Below, piece after piece: positions 9,196 through 18,354 of a DNA stretch of 64,000 bases. Each line of letters opens with the position of its first letter. Within the stretch, counting starts at the first letter, position 1. The stretch comes from Jeotgalicoccus marinus DSM 19772 (GTDB taxonomy: Bacteria; Bacillota; Bacilli; Staphylococcales; Salinicoccaceae). The notes under the pieces were generated by a model that was given only the letters and a program-made list of their open reading frames with translations, ran no database searches and was not told where the DNA came from. The stretch is from assembly GCF_000425825.1 (NCBI RefSeq), contig NZ_AUEE01000009.1, forward strand, positions 1 through 64,000, given 5' to 3'. A program made the position numbers and the translations under genes.

Positions 9196-10329
9196 ATGAA
9201 CAAAAAATTAATCGTTACTTTTACCGTCGGTATCTTTTTGCTCGGTATGATGGAATTGATTGTATCCGGTATTTTGGAGCTGATGAGTAGTGATCTAGGT
9301 ATCAGTCATGCTCTGACTGGACAGTTAATTACGGTCTATGCGATCAGCTTCGCAGTTTTTGGACCGATATTAATTCGTTTAACTGAAAATTTAAACTCTA
9401 AGCCTGTAGTTCTTCTATCCTTAGTTGTATTTATAATAGGTAATGTCGTTTTCGGTTTAGCTGACACATTCTTTATGCTTTCTGTCGGTCGTGTCATTAC
9501 TGCCATGGCTGCTGCAGTGTTTATTGTAAAAATATTAGATATGACTGTGGTCTTATCTGAACCGAGAGTTCGTGGTAAGATGCTTGCTACAGTCTACATG
9601 GGTTTTAGTGCCGCAAACGTATTTGGGATTCCAATCGGTACGATTATCGGTGCTCAGTTTGGTTGGAGAATTATTTTCTTATTAGTCATTATCTTAGCAA
9701 TTCTTGTAGGATTTGGTGTGATTTTGTTTGTTAACAGTAAGGCGCTTGATAGTGATATTCAACCAGGCGAACAAAAAAGTCGAATCACATCTAAAAGAAA
9801 TGTCTCATTATATATTGCTGTGACATTGGCTGTGTTGATTGGTAACTATATTATCTTAGGTTATATCTCGCCACTTATGACGTCACATGGTTATACTTTA
9901 GAGAATGTTTCAATGGCCTTGTTGATTACAGGAGCAGGAGGGATGACTGGGACATATATTGGCGGTAATTTAGTCGATAAAATTGGTGCTAAACGTACAG
10001 TTATTACCATGCTTTCATTTTTCTTACTTAGTCTATTCATGATGCCATTCTTATATGATACACCGATTCTCTTCTATATTAATGTATTCTTATGGGCGCT
10101 CTTCCAGTGGGCAACTTCACCTGCAGTACAAGGTGGCCTAGTCGATAATATTGAGGGGTCGAGTTCAAATGTCTTCAGTTGGAACATGTCAGCACTAAAT
10201 CTTGGTATCGGAATTGGGGCAGTTATCGGCGGCGTCTTCATCAACAATTTCGATATATCATATGGCCCTTGGTTAGGCTTTGTCATCGTCTTTATTGGTA
10301 TGATTGCAGCCTTAAATATAAGAAACTAA
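9196..10329 (+). CDS. MFS exporter, PbuE/AraJ-like (DHA1)
   Basis: A 377-residue major facilitator with 12 predicted membrane helices. The N-terminal segment (GMMELIVSGILELMSSDLGIS...GQLITVYAISFAVFGP) and later MGFSAANVFGIPIGTIIG closely resemble the purine exporter PbuE and sugar-efflux members of the DHA1 group. The central loop is short and charged. Substrate cannot be assigned from sequence. A TATAAT-like -10 (TGTATAAT near 9145) lies upstream. It is transcribed alone, followed by a separate small membrane protein gene. Confidence 0.85.
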   Translation: MNKKLIVTFTVGIFLLGMMELIVSGILELMSSDLGISHALTGQLITVYAISFAVFGPILIRLTENLNSKPVVLLSLVVFIIGNVVFGLADTFFMLSVGRVITAMAAAVFIVKILDMTVVLSEPRVRGKMLATVYMGFSAANVFGIPIGTIIGAQFGWRIIFLLVIILAILVGFGVILFVNSKALDSDIQPGEQKSRITSKRNVSLYIAVTLAVLIGNYIILGYISPLMTSHGYTLENVSMALLITGAGGMTGTYIGGNLVDKIGAKRTVITMLSFFLLSLFMMPFLYDTPILFYINVFLWALFQWATSPAVQGGLVDNIEGSSSNVFSWNMSALNLGIGIGAVIGGVFINNFDISYGPWLGFVIVFIGMIAALNIRN

Positions 10330-10340
10330 CGTGCTTAAAT

Positions 10341-10369
10341 TTCAAATGTTGACGTTTATCCTGTATAAT
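10341..10369 (+). promoter_or_regulatory. Candidate promoter of the 89-residue membrane protein gene
   Basis: TTCAAA (10341-10346), a 17-nt spacer, then TATAAT (10364-10369), 26 nt before the start codon. Confidence 0.5.
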
Positions 10370-10394
10370 TAAAAGACCAAAAGGAGAGAGAATC

Positions 10395-10664
10395 ATGTTA
10401 ATGCGTTTGGTGTTGATTGTCATACTCAGTGTGGTTGCAATATTTCTTGTGAATTATACTGGATATACGTCCATTGAATATACTTGGAGTAACATATTAT
10501 ATGGTACGTTAATTATTATATTATGCATTGTTATATATAAAATCTTGGTGAGATTTTTGAGATTATTCTTGTTTATTGTTATTGTAGTTCCACTGGCTTT
10601 GATATGTTTTTACTATATATACACATATTTAACTGGTGCACCACCAGAATTTATGCAGTTTTAA
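10395..10664 (+). CDS. Small membrane protein of unknown function
   Basis: An 89-residue, very hydrophobic product with probably three membrane segments (about residues 3-20, 30-48 and 55-78). No motif is recognised. A strong ribosome-binding site (AAAGGAGAGAG), a promoter and a terminator surround it, which supports a real gene. The sequence is rich in Ile, Leu and Val and lacks charged residues in the helices, so a structural or regulatory membrane role is as likely as transport. No function is proposed. Confidence 0.75.
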   Translation: MLMRLVLIVILSVVAIFLVNYTGYTSIEYTWSNILYGTLIIILCIVIYKILVRFLRLFLFIVIVVPLALICFYYIYTYLTGAPPEFMQF

Positions 10665-10697
10665 AATCGCCTTTCTTTCATAAAGAAATGCGATTTT
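10664..10697 (+). terminator. Terminator after the small membrane protein
   Basis: Stem AAATCGC...GCGATTT extended by TTTCTTT/AAAGAAA, followed by a T run. It begins at the stop codon. Confidence 0.85.
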
Positions 10698-10756
10698 TTA
10701 TTTTTACTAGTAAGATTAGGGTAAGTTAGAAATAAATAATCTTTAGAGGTGGACCA

Positions 10757-11950
10757 ATGAATCAAAATCAACCTGTTTCATTTAAGGAAAGAATACATGA
10801 AATTGATGGCATTCGAGGATTTGCCTTGTTAGGTATCTTGATGATGAATATTATGGCATTTGCTGGTCCTGATATTGAGGACAGCTTGAATCCAGAGCGC
10901 AGTGAAATATACACAGGTTTTTGGAATGAACTGAGTTTATTTTTCATCAACACTTTTTTTACAACGAATTTTTTTACAATGTTTTCGTTCTTGTTTGGAT
11001 TAGGATTTTTCATCTTTTTATCTAGAGCGGAACAAAAGGGTAAAAATCTTGCACCCTTGTTTTATAGAAGAATGTTTGTCTTATTAATCTTTGGTCTCCT
11101 ACATGGAATATTTTTATGGTATGGCGATATTCTGTGGACCTATGCAATTGCTGGTGCACTTCTTTTCTTCTTCTATAGATTGAGTCCTAAGGTGAACGTG
11201 ATTATTGCAGTACTGATATTAACAATGATCACAGGCTTAATTTTACTAGGGGCTCTAGCCTTATTCTTAATGGGCGATCAATCGATGGCTGGCTTTGCCT
11301 TTGAAATTGGAATGACCGATGCGATTCGTAGTGGTTCTTATAGTGAAGTTGTCAGTATGAATATGACCTTACTAGGAATCTCGGTTTCAGGAATGATTTT
11401 TGTTGTGCCAATTGTACTTGCAATGTTCTTAATCGGTTTATCTTTCGGTCAAATGAGAGTGTTTGAAAACTTACCTGCACATATGAACATGATAAAAAAA
11501 CTAGCTTGGTATGGTTTAGGTATTGGTCTGCCAATTAAAATTGTGACAGGATATTTTACAACCTATGCAGGTGATAATGATACTTATTCAACACTTGGGC
11601 AACTCTCAAGTTCTTTAGGTGGTCCATTGATGTCACTCGGCTATGTTGCATTGATGCTAATTTTAATGAAGCACTTTAAAGGGCTTGTGAAAGTTCTACA
11701 ACCAGTCGGTCAAATGGCTTTGACAAATTATATTGGTCAAACGATAATCATGTTACTTATCTTTTATGTTGGTGGTTTATTTAATCGTGTGGATGCAATT
11801 TATTTTGTGCCAATCGTACTCGTTGTTTTCACTGTGCAAATTATTTTATCTAAGATGTGGATGTCTAATTTTTCATATGGTCCACTAGAGTGGATATGGA
11901 GAACACTGACATACTTAAATGTAATGCCGATCAAGAAAAAAGGGGTCTAA
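10757..11950 (+). CDS. DUF418-family membrane protein (YeiB-like)
   Basis: A 397-residue polytopic protein. It starts with the typical RIHEIDGIRGFALLGILMMN and ends with the DUF418 C-terminal domain (PVGQMALTNYIGQT ... FSYGPLEWIWRTLTY). About ten helices are visible. The family is of unknown biochemical function. The next gene, a response regulator, starts 3 nt after the stop, so the two are almost certainly cotranscribed. The same transcript continues into the sensor kinase. That placement suggests a part in envelope stress or peptide-antibiotic response, which is inference only. Confidence 0.9.
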   Translation: MNQNQPVSFKERIHEIDGIRGFALLGILMMNIMAFAGPDIEDSLNPERSEIYTGFWNELSLFFINTFFTTNFFTMFSFLFGLGFFIFLSRAEQKGKNLAPLFYRRMFVLLIFGLLHGIFLWYGDILWTYAIAGALLFFFYRLSPKVNVIIAVLILTMITGLILLGALALFLMGDQSMAGFAFEIGMTDAIRSGSYSEVVSMNMTLLGISVSGMIFVVPIVLAMFLIGLSFGQMRVFENLPAHMNMIKKLAWYGLGIGLPIKIVTGYFTTYAGDNDTYSTLGQLSSSLGGPLMSLGYVALMLILMKHFKGLVKVLQPVGQMALTNYIGQTIIMLLIFYVGGLFNRVDAIYFVPIVLVVFTVQIILSKMWMSNFSYGPLEWIWRTLTYLNVMPIKKKGV

Positions 11951-11953
11951 TCA

Positions 11954-12628
11954 ATGAAGTTACTCATTATAGAAGATGATATGGTACTTTTAGATGAGCT
12001 TTTTAAAAGGTTCAATGAATGGGATATAGACGCATTTGGAATAAAGGATTTTAGCGATGTAATGAACGATTTTATAGAGGTCAAACCTAACTTAGTCATC
12101 ATCGACATTACACTTCCAAAATATGACGGATTCTATTGGTGCAGAATGATTAGAAATATTTCTAGTGTCCCCATTATTTTTCTATCCTCGAGGGATCATC
12201 CTGCTGATATGGTCATGAGCATGCAAATGGGTGCGGATGACTATGTCCAAAAGCCTTTTAACTTTGAAGTGTTAAATGCAAAGGTTCAAGCGTTATTAAG
12301 ACGAACTTATGAGTATAAGGCAACTGACGTCAGTGTTTATAAATATAGGAACGCTGTTTTTGATTTTAAAAAGTTGAAAATTATCATGGAAGAAAATGAA
12401 GTTGAACTAACAAAAAATGAATCTTATATCTTATCAATTTTGGCTCAAAACATAGATGAGGTCATCTCAAGGAATGATATTATTGAATCCCTATGGGATG
12501 ACTCTAGATTTATTAGCGATAATACATTGACTGTGAACGTAAATCGCCTGAGAAAAAAACTTGAGGAAATAGGGTTAGACGATGCGATTGAAACAAAGAC
12601 AGGTAGTGGTTACGTCTTAAAGGGGTAA
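11954..12628 (+). CDS. Response regulator, BceR/BraR/GraR-like
   Basis: A 224-residue OmpR-type regulator. The receiver domain (1-120) shows the acidic pair EDD near residue 7, the phospho-acceptor Asp in LVIIDITLPKYDG, and Lys in DDYVQKPF. The C-terminal winged-helix domain (about 130-224) ends DAIETKTGSGYVLKG. It follows the DUF418 gene by 3 nt and precedes the kinase by 4 nt. With a short-sensor kinase and a VraE-like permease alongside, it fits the BceRS family that reports on peptide antibiotics. Confidence 0.93.
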   Translation: MKLLIIEDDMVLLDELFKRFNEWDIDAFGIKDFSDVMNDFIEVKPNLVIIDITLPKYDGFYWCRMIRNISSVPIIFLSSRDHPADMVMSMQMGADDYVQKPFNFEVLNAKVQALLRRTYEYKATDVSVYKYRNAVFDFKKLKIIMEENEVELTKNESYILSILAQNIDEVISRNDIIESLWDDSRFISDNTLTVNVNRLRKKLEEIGLDDAIETKTGSGYVLKG

Positions 12629-12632
12629 AATA

Positions 12633-13625
12633 ATGTACTTTAAAGAAAATATAAATATCGCTGTTTTGTTTATAATAATGAATAGTTTTATAGTCCTTAT
12701 AGGAATGCTTGATAACGGTATTCCAAACGTTTCTGTTATCTACTTGATTTTATTTAATCTTTTAATCTTTATAATATATTTAGCTTGGGATTTTGTGAGA
12801 AAGTGGACGTTTCAAAATGAGTTTGATGCCTTAGGTAACCTAAATGATGTGGAAACTGTAGACCAACCCTTAGTAAATACTCAAAAGAAGATTTACGACA
12901 AGTTATATGAGTTAAGGCTTCATCATCAAGCAGAACTTGAGGAAGAAGCGGGGAGAACAAAGGAAAACTTAGATGAGCTGACACGGTTCATCCATGATAT
13001 GAAGATGCCAGTCACAACCATGAAATTAATGATTGATGACTTAGAAGGCGATTATCATGACAAACTCCAAAGTGAATGGACCAGACTGAATAATATGCTG
13101 AACGAAATTTTATATCTTCAGCGACTGCCCAATATTAAAAATGATTTATATATTGAATCATTTAATATTAATGATTTGATTAAACACTCAATACTTAAGT
13201 TGAGAAGTGTGTGTATGGAAAAAAATATAGGTTTTGATGTTGAACTTAAATATGAGCATGTATATTCTGATAAAAAGTGGTTACAGTTCGTATTAGATCA
13301 AATTTTGACAAATAGCGTGAAGTATTCGAATGATAACGACATAGTCATTTCAGGGGAAATGGTGGCGGATCATTTACGACTTACAATCACTGATTTCGGA
13401 CGAGGAATCGAAAGAAAAGATATAGATAGAATTTTTGACTCAGGATTTACATCAACGTCAGATCACGACGATAATCAATCTACAGGTATGGGGCTCTATT
13501 TAAGCCAGGAAGTGTGTAAGGTGTTAAATATTGACCTAACTGCACAATCCACATATGGAGAATATACAACAATGACCTTAATCTTTAATAAGGCAAATAA
13601 ATTCTCTGATATCACTATGAAGTGA
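12633..13625 (+). CDS. Intramembrane-sensing histidine kinase, BceS/BraS-like
   Basis: A 330-residue kinase. Two membrane helices (about 8-24 and 32-50) are separated by only a few outside residues, so there is no sensor domain. This is the hallmark of kinases that sense through a partner ABC transporter. The phosphorylated His is in RFIHDMKMPVT, the N box is TNSVKYSN, and the ATP lid motifs are DFGRGIERKD and GMGLYLSQE. The gene ends inside the first arm of a terminator, and its transporter genes lie directly downstream. Confidence 0.93.
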   Translation: MYFKENINIAVLFIIMNSFIVLIGMLDNGIPNVSVIYLILFNLLIFIIYLAWDFVRKWTFQNEFDALGNLNDVETVDQPLVNTQKKIYDKLYELRLHHQAELEEEAGRTKENLDELTRFIHDMKMPVTTMKLMIDDLEGDYHDKLQSEWTRLNNMLNEILYLQRLPNIKNDLYIESFNINDLIKHSILKLRSVCMEKNIGFDVELKYEHVYSDKKWLQFVLDQILTNSVKYSNDNDIVISGEMVADHLRLTITDFGRGIERKDIDRIFDSGFTSTSDHDDNQSTGMGLYLSQEVCKVLNIDLTAQSTYGEYTTMTLIFNKANKFSDITMK

Positions 13626-13652
13626 CATTTTTGTCACTTCATAGTGCTTTTT
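13613..13652 (+). terminator. Terminator between the two-component and ABC genes
   Basis: A perfect 14-bp stem (13613-13626 with 13633-13646) followed by CTTTTTG, starting within the kinase stop region. It separates the DUF418-regulator-kinase transcript from the transporter transcript, so the transporter should have its own, probably regulator-controlled, promoter in 13653-13727. Confidence 0.85.
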
Positions 13653-13727
13653 GTTAGGAGATTCAAACGATAAAAGGATTTCTAGAGATTAAACTGGTAT
13701 TAACAATTAAAACAGGAGGCAATTAAT

Positions 13728-14489
13728 ATGTTATTAAAAGCAACGAACATTAAAAAAAGTTACGGCAATAAGTTTAATCGCACAGAAGTTTTAAAAGGTA
13801 TTGATTTGAATCTAAAAAAGGGGGAGTTTGTTACCATCATGGGTGCCTCAGGTTCTGGTAAGACGACCTTACTTAATGTGCTCAGTTCAATTGACAAAGT
13901 GACAAGTGGTCACATTTACATCGATAATTTTGACTTTACGACTTTAAAAGATAAGGAATTAGCAGACTTTAGAAAGAAGGATTTAGGATTTATCTTTCAA
14001 GAATATAATCTCTTAGATACTCTAACGGTAAAAGAAAATATTATGTTACCTCTATCTATACGTTCGATGTCTAAATCAGAAGCGGAAAATCAATTCGAGA
14101 CAATTGCTAGCCAACTCGGAATTAGTGATCTAAAGAACAAGTATCCTAGCCAAATCTCTGGAGGACAGGCTCAAAGAACGAGTGCTGCACGTGCATTTAT
14201 CCACCAACCGAAAATTATTTTTGCTGATGAGCCAACCGGTGCGCTAGACTCTAAATCAGCAAGTGATCTGTTGAAAAAGCTACAGCAACTAAATGAAAAT
14301 CTTAACACAAGTGTACTCATGGTCACACATGACGCAACTGCTGCGAGTTTCTCACATCGAGTGGTATTTCTAAAGGACGGACTAGTCTATACATCACTTT
14401 CACGTGGTGACATGAGTCAAGATGATTATTACAGTGAAATTTTAGATACCCAACGCGTCTTAGGTGGTGTACTAGATGAATCTAAATAG
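13728..14489 (+). CDS. ABC transporter ATPase, BceA/VraD-like
   Basis: A 253-residue ATPase of the MacB/LolD-like group. Walker A is GASGSGKT, the Q-loop is [11 protein letters not shown], the signature is [10 protein letters not shown] (Ile for the usual Leu), Walker B is [13 protein letters not shown], and the switch His is in [10 protein letters not shown]. It would energise a BceB-type permease that frees lipid II-cycle targets from peptide antibiotics. A good ribosome-binding site (CAGGAGG) is present. The 3' end overlaps the permease gene by 14 nt, implying coupled translation. Confidence 0.95.
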   Translation: MLLKATNIKKSYGNKFNRTEVLKGIDLNLKKGEFVTIMGASGSGKTTLLNVLSSIDKVTSGHIYIDNFDFTTLKDKELADFRKKDLGFIFQEYNLLDTLTVKENIMLPLSIRSMSKSEAENQFETIASQLGISDLKNKYPSQISGGQAQRTSAARAFIHQPKIIFADEPTGALDSKSASDLLKKLQQLNENLNTSVLMVTHDATAASFSHRVVFLKDGLVYTSLSRGDMSQDDYYSEILDTQRVLGGVLDESK

Positions 14490-16413
14490 TTTAATTATCA
14501 AAAACTTTACTAGAAATCTAAAAAACTACGCGCTTTACATCTTCGCACTTGTCTTTAGTGTTGCCTTGTTCTTTTCATTGCTAACACTGACGTTTGACGA
14601 AAAGGCTGGCGAAGAAATTTCACAAAGTACTGCAATGAACGCCTTGTTCTCTGTCGGATCCGTTGTCATTGTGATTATCATAATATTCTTTGTCATGTTT
14701 GCGAATTTGATATTCATTAAGAGAAGACATAGGGAACTTGCACTTTATCAGTTAATCGGGATGAATAAGTCCAAGGTATTTAGAATTTTACTGGTTGAAA
14801 ACTTTATCATATATTTTGGAAGTTTAGTTCTCGGTATCATTTTAGGATTCTTTATCTCTCGACTATTGTTGATGATTCTAATGAAAATCATTGGTGTTGA
14901 CTTAATGGTTGAGATGAGTTTCTCTATGGTAGCAGCCCTCACCACAGCTGGCGTTTTTGTATTTATCTTCATTTGCTTATTAATACAAAATAGAATCTTC
15001 TTAGGTCGACATCAACTTATTGATCTATTGAAATTAAATAAGGTATCCGAGTCGAGTCAACGACCAATTGGTGTAACGACTGCCTTGTTCGGCATTCTCG
15101 GAATCGTTATGGTAGCAGTGGGATATTTCCTATCATCCCAGATGTTTGATATGGCCATGGAGATGCCAGTACTACTCCCCATTTTAATGTTAGGTATTTT
15201 GTTCTTAACGATTGTAGGGACTTATCTTATATTTAAATGTGGTGTCGCTCTAATTTTAAACTTCTTTAGAAAAAGAAAAGCTGGCCATGTTAATGTAAAA
15301 GATGTACTGTCTACGACATCTATTATGTTTAAGATGCGTTCAAATGCTTTCTTACTCACAATAATCACAGTCATTACAGCAATAAGCATTACAGCAATGT
15401 CACTATCGTATATTAACTTTTACTCGACCGAGAAAATGCTAGAAAGTACTGAACCATACGACTATACGGTTGAAACAAGTGAAGATATTGATTTCTATGA
15501 AGATATGTTAAATGATGAGGGATATAGCATTAGTCGTTACGAAAAAGAATTCCTATTATTTAATGTACAAATGGATAATCAAATGGAAACAAATTTAGCC
15601 AGTCAAGATATAGAAGGTATACAATATCCTATCGTAAGTGATGCAGACTTTGAAGGTTATGATGTAAGTGAAAATGAAGTCTATGCAACAGGGACAATGG
15701 CAATCTTAGACTTTTTTACAGATCTAGAAGCCGGCACTCCTATGACCTTTACTACAACTGAAGGATTTGAAAAAACAGTACAAGTTTCAAAAGTATATTC
15801 TGAAGCAGTACTCCCAACACGGTTAACCTTTGGTATGCCGACACTAGTAGTGGACGATAAAGTATATAAAGAATTGATGGAAAACGAAGTAGTGTCTGAA
15901 ATTGATGCTGAAAGGCCGACAGAACTTGCAGCCTTTAACATTGTTGAAGGAGACAATGAGGATGTATTAGAAATGATGGATAAGGAAGAAAATCCAGCAT
16001 TCTCATCACAGCAAATGTCTTATAATGAGATGATTCAAACATCAGGTATTCTCATGTTTGTCTTAGGCTATTTAGGCTTTGCTTTCCTACTCACATCAGG
16101 TTGTATTTTATACTTTAAGCAAATTGATGAATGTGAAAGTGAAAAAGGATCTTACCAAGTCCTGAGAAAACTTGGATTCACAAATAATGAGATATTAAGA
16201 GGACTAGTCAATAAGATGGTTATATCCTTTGGTATTCCACTATTCATTGGATTACTTCATTCAATTTTTGCAGTCAGATCTGGTTGGTTTATATTCGGTG
16301 TTGAGATGTGGAGACCCACACTCCTCGTTATGCTCATCTACACAATTCTATACTCAATCTTTGCACTGATGTCACTCTTATATTATAAGAAGACAGTAAG
16401 TAAAAGCTTATAA
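14476..16413 (+). CDS. ABC transporter permease, BceB/VraE-like (FtsX domain)
   Basis: A 645-residue permease with ten predicted helices: one near residues 15-35, three around 50-170, further helices between 195 and 310, and three at the end (about 520-640). A large extracytoplasmic loop of about 200 residues (roughly 315-515) sits between helices 7 and 8. This layout is diagnostic for the BceB/VraE/VraG group, whose big loop binds or senses peptide antibiotics. An FtsX domain lies at each end. It is translationally coupled to the ATPase gene. Which antibiotic is recognised cannot be read from the sequence. Confidence 0.94.
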   Translation: MNLNSLIIKNFTRNLKNYALYIFALVFSVALFFSLLTLTFDEKAGEEISQSTAMNALFSVGSVVIVIIIIFFVMFANLIFIKRRHRELALYQLIGMNKSKVFRILLVENFIIYFGSLVLGIILGFFISRLLLMILMKIIGVDLMVEMSFSMVAALTTAGVFVFIFICLLIQNRIFLGRHQLIDLLKLNKVSESSQRPIGVTTALFGILGIVMVAVGYFLSSQMFDMAMEMPVLLPILMLGILFLTIVGTYLIFKCGVALILNFFRKRKAGHVNVKDVLSTTSIMFKMRSNAFLLTIITVITAISITAMSLSYINFYSTEKMLESTEPYDYTVETSEDIDFYEDMLNDEGYSISRYEKEFLLFNVQMDNQMETNLASQDIEGIQYPIVSDADFEGYDVSENEVYATGTMAILDFFTDLEAGTPMTFTTTEGFEKTVQVSKVYSEAVLPTRLTFGMPTLVVDDKVYKELMENEVVSEIDAERPTELAAFNIVEGDNEDVLEMMDKEENPAFSSQQMSYNEMIQTSGILMFVLGYLGFAFLLTSGCILYFKQIDECESEKGSYQVLRKLGFTNNEILRGLVNKMVISFGIPLFIGLLHSIFAVRSGWFIFGVEMWRPTLLVMLIYTILYSIFALMSLLYYKKTVSKSL

Positions 16414-16414
16414 T

Positions 16415-16504
16415 AAAAAAGCCGGATGATAGCTTTTCAGGGGCATCGCGTAAGCCTGTAGTCTTACGCTGATGCTTTTCCTTAGAAGTCTAACATCCGC
16501 TTTT
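16415..16504 (-). terminator. Compound three-tier hairpin between convergent genes
   Basis: The outer stem AAAAGCCGGATG (16417-16428) pairs with CATCCGCTTTT (16494-16504). An inner stem GCATCGCGTAAG (16443-16454) pairs with CTTACGC-T-GATGC (16463-16475) around an 8-nt loop. The minus strand ends in six T, so it terminates queF; the plus strand may stop the permease transcript. It is much longer and more elaborate than the other terminators here and may be a small structured RNA. Confidence 0.65.
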
Positions 16505-16516
16505 ATAGGTTTATTC

Positions 16517-17005
16517 TTATCTATTATCGACTTTTTCTGGATACATATCATGATTTAACATTCTGTGCGTACTCATTTCCTCATATTTAGTACCTGGTCG
16601 ACCGTAGTTAACATAAGGGTCGATGGAAATCCCACCACGCGGTGTGAATTTACCCCAAACTTCAATGTATTTTGGATCCATTAATTTCACGAGATCATCT
16701 AAAATCATATTCATGCTCGTTTCATGGAAACCACCGTGGTTTCTAAATGAGAAAAGGTAAAGTTTTAAAGCCTTACTTTCTACCATTTTGACATCTGGTA
16801 TGTAAGAGATATAGACAGTGGCAAAGTCTGGTTGACCTGTCATTGGACAGAGTGTTGTAAATTCTGGACAGTTAAATTTAACAAAGTAGTCTCTTCCTGG
16901 ATAGTCGTTATCGAATGTTTCTAATATATCAGGATTATATTCATAGTTATATGATACTTCTTGGTTACCTAATAAGCTTAAATCTTTTGAGTAATCTTTT
17001 GTCAT
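16517..17005 (-). CDS. queF: 7-cyano-7-deazaguanine (preQ0) reductase
   Basis: A 162-residue enzyme of the short (YkvM) QueF type, NADPH-dependent, converting preQ0 to preQ1 in queuosine biosynthesis. The catalytic Cys is in [15 protein letters not shown], and the conserved Asp and Glu follow in the TGQPDF and [16 protein letters not shown] motifs. The FHE motif is in [10 protein letters not shown]. Length matches. It stands alone, without the other queuosine genes and without a preQ1 riboswitch that I can recognise. A TATAAT (near 17048-17053 on the minus strand) lies upstream. Confidence 0.96.
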   Translation of the reverse strand: MTKDYSKDLSLLGNQEVSYNYEYNPDILETFDNDYPGRDYFVKFNCPEFTTLCPMTGQPDFATVYISYIPDVKMVESKALKLYLFSFRNHGGFHETSMNMILDDLVKLMDPKYIEVWGKFTPRGGISIDPYVNYGRPGTKYEEMSTHRMLNHDMYPEKVDNR

Positions 17006-17130
17006 TACATTATCCTCCTAGATACAATAAATAATTTTGTCTACTTCATTATACATTTGTCCGAAATAGTTGTCTTTTATATATATATTGAACTGAATTT
17101 TTTGATAATATTAAGGTAAGGAAGTGAGGC

Positions 17131-18045
17131 TTGAAATATATGAATATAAAGAAGTTTAAAATCGGTGATTACTATGCTGAAGTTACCGCACTGTTCGGTG
17201 AAACCGGAGTGAGTTTTGAGAAGAAGCCTGCTGTGGTTATCTGTCCAGGTGGTAGTTACATGTATTTATCTAAAAGAGAGGCTGAACCTATTGCCTATGA
17301 TTTTCTTAAGCGGGGTTATCAGGTATTTATACTAAGGTACTCAACGATTGGTACGATGATAGAAAGTGAAGGACGTCAAGCATCAAGAGATGAACTCTAT
17401 AAAATTGCTTCAATGGTAGAACCAGACAAAGTACTTGGTTCTGAATTTCCAAACCCGTTAATTGAGCTTGCATTAACACTTTCTCATATCAGAGAAAACA
17501 TTCATGAATATAATGTAGATCCAGATAATATTGGATTAATCGGTTTTTCTGCAGGTGGACACCTAGCTGCAAGTCTCAGTGTCCATTGGAATAAAGCATG
17601 GCTAAGAGATTTAGTTGGTAAGGAATCACGTTGGTATAAACCAAATTTCCAAGTTTTATCTTATCCAATTTTAGACTATGACTTAAACAGACAAATTGCA
17701 GAAACACGCGGTGTAGGGGATCCAATTTATATGTCTATGGCAAGTCGTATGGTATTTGGTGCTGAAATTGATCCAGAAATTTTAGACAAGGCGACTTTGA
17801 AAAATCATGTGAATAAAGATACACCTAGAACTTTTATTTGGCATACTGTAGGGGATCGATTGGTCTATGTGAAAAATGCACTTGATTTTGCAGATGCTTT
17901 AGAGAAAGCGGGTATTCCATGGGAACTACACACTTTTACAGAAGGTGATCACGGGTTAAGTGTTGCGAGTGAAATTACCGGTAAAGTAAATAAGCATGTT
18001 CAAAATTGGGTTCCACTTATGTTTGAATGGTTAGAAAACCAATAA
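17131..18045 (+). CDS. Alpha/beta hydrolase, esterase/lipase-like (BD-FAE/acetyl esterase type)
   Basis: A 304-residue product with an N-terminal beta-rich lead-in. It shows the HGG-equivalent VICPGGSYMYLS (oxyanion hole), nucleophile elbow GFSAGGH (Ser), acid region WHTVGDRLVYV (Asp) and catalytic His in EGDHGLS. Related proteins deacetylate sugars or xylan fragments, or hydrolyse short esters. The start is either TTG at 17131, 5 nt after AAGTGAGG, or ATG at 17140, three codons later. No partner gene indicates the substrate. Confidence 0.85.
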   Translation: MKYMNIKKFKIGDYYAEVTALFGETGVSFEKKPAVVICPGGSYMYLSKREAEPIAYDFLKRGYQVFILRYSTIGTMIESEGRQASRDELYKIASMVEPDKVLGSEFPNPLIELALTLSHIRENIHEYNVDPDNIGLIGFSAGGHLAASLSVHWNKAWLRDLVGKESRWYKPNFQVLSYPILDYDLNRQIAETRGVGDPIYMSMASRMVFGAEIDPEILDKATLKNHVNKDTPRTFIWHTVGDRLVYVKNALDFADALEKAGIPWELHTFTEGDHGLSVASEITGKVNKHVQNWVPLMFEWLENQ

Positions 18046-18048
18046 AAA

Positions 18049-18067
18049 AGCCGCTAATTTAGCGGCT
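18049..18067 (-). terminator. Terminator stem overlapping the stop of the 72-residue gene
   Basis: AGCCGCTA (18049-18056) pairs with TAGCGGCT (18060-18067). The minus strand then reads six T. The last two codons and the stop of the small gene are inside the stem. It may also serve the hydrolase gene. Confidence 0.8.
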
Positions 18068-18277
18068 CACATAATCCAAATGATATTCAGTATACAATTC
18101 TGAGTGATGTGGGTAGATCAGCTGTACGACGACATCCTTGTCATTAAAGTCAGGATGTTTTCTCACGCATTCAAAAATAAAGTCGTCAACAGCGGATTGT
18201 TCTTCATTTATATTATGGATTATTTTAAAGAAACTGTGGTCTTCGTTGGAGTTCATGCATTTTACTAATATATTCAT
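18059..18277 (-). CDS. Hypothetical protein, 72 residues
   Basis: Not recognised. The product is acidic-neutral, with no membrane helix and no Cys pair. It has a central SAVDDFIFECVRKHPDF and a C-terminal QLIYPHHSELYTEYHLDY. The start ATG at 18275-18277 is chosen because GGAG lies 9 nt upstream; a TTG three codons earlier overlaps that ribosome-binding site. A clear ribosome-binding site plus a terminator that begins at the stop codon argue for a real gene. It is convergent with the hydrolase and divergent from the GNAT gene. Confidence 0.6.
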   Translation of the reverse strand: MNILVKCMNSNEDHSFFKIIHNINEEQSAVDDFIFECVRKHPDFNDKDVVVQLIYPHHSELYTEYHLDYVSR

Positions 18278-18354
18278 GTTAACCAACTCCTCAATATAAA
18301 TATAACCGAAAGAAATATACTATAAACATATAAACTAAGAAAGAAGGGATTTCC

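Noticed and set aside
13653-13727. BceR-type operator before the ABC transporter
   Set aside because: An operator is expected here, but no inverted repeat matching a known BceR box could be read with confidence.
17006-17130. Possible preQ1 riboswitch before queF
   Set aside because: No preQ1-I-like stem with A-rich tail is visible, only a promoter and a ribosome-binding site.
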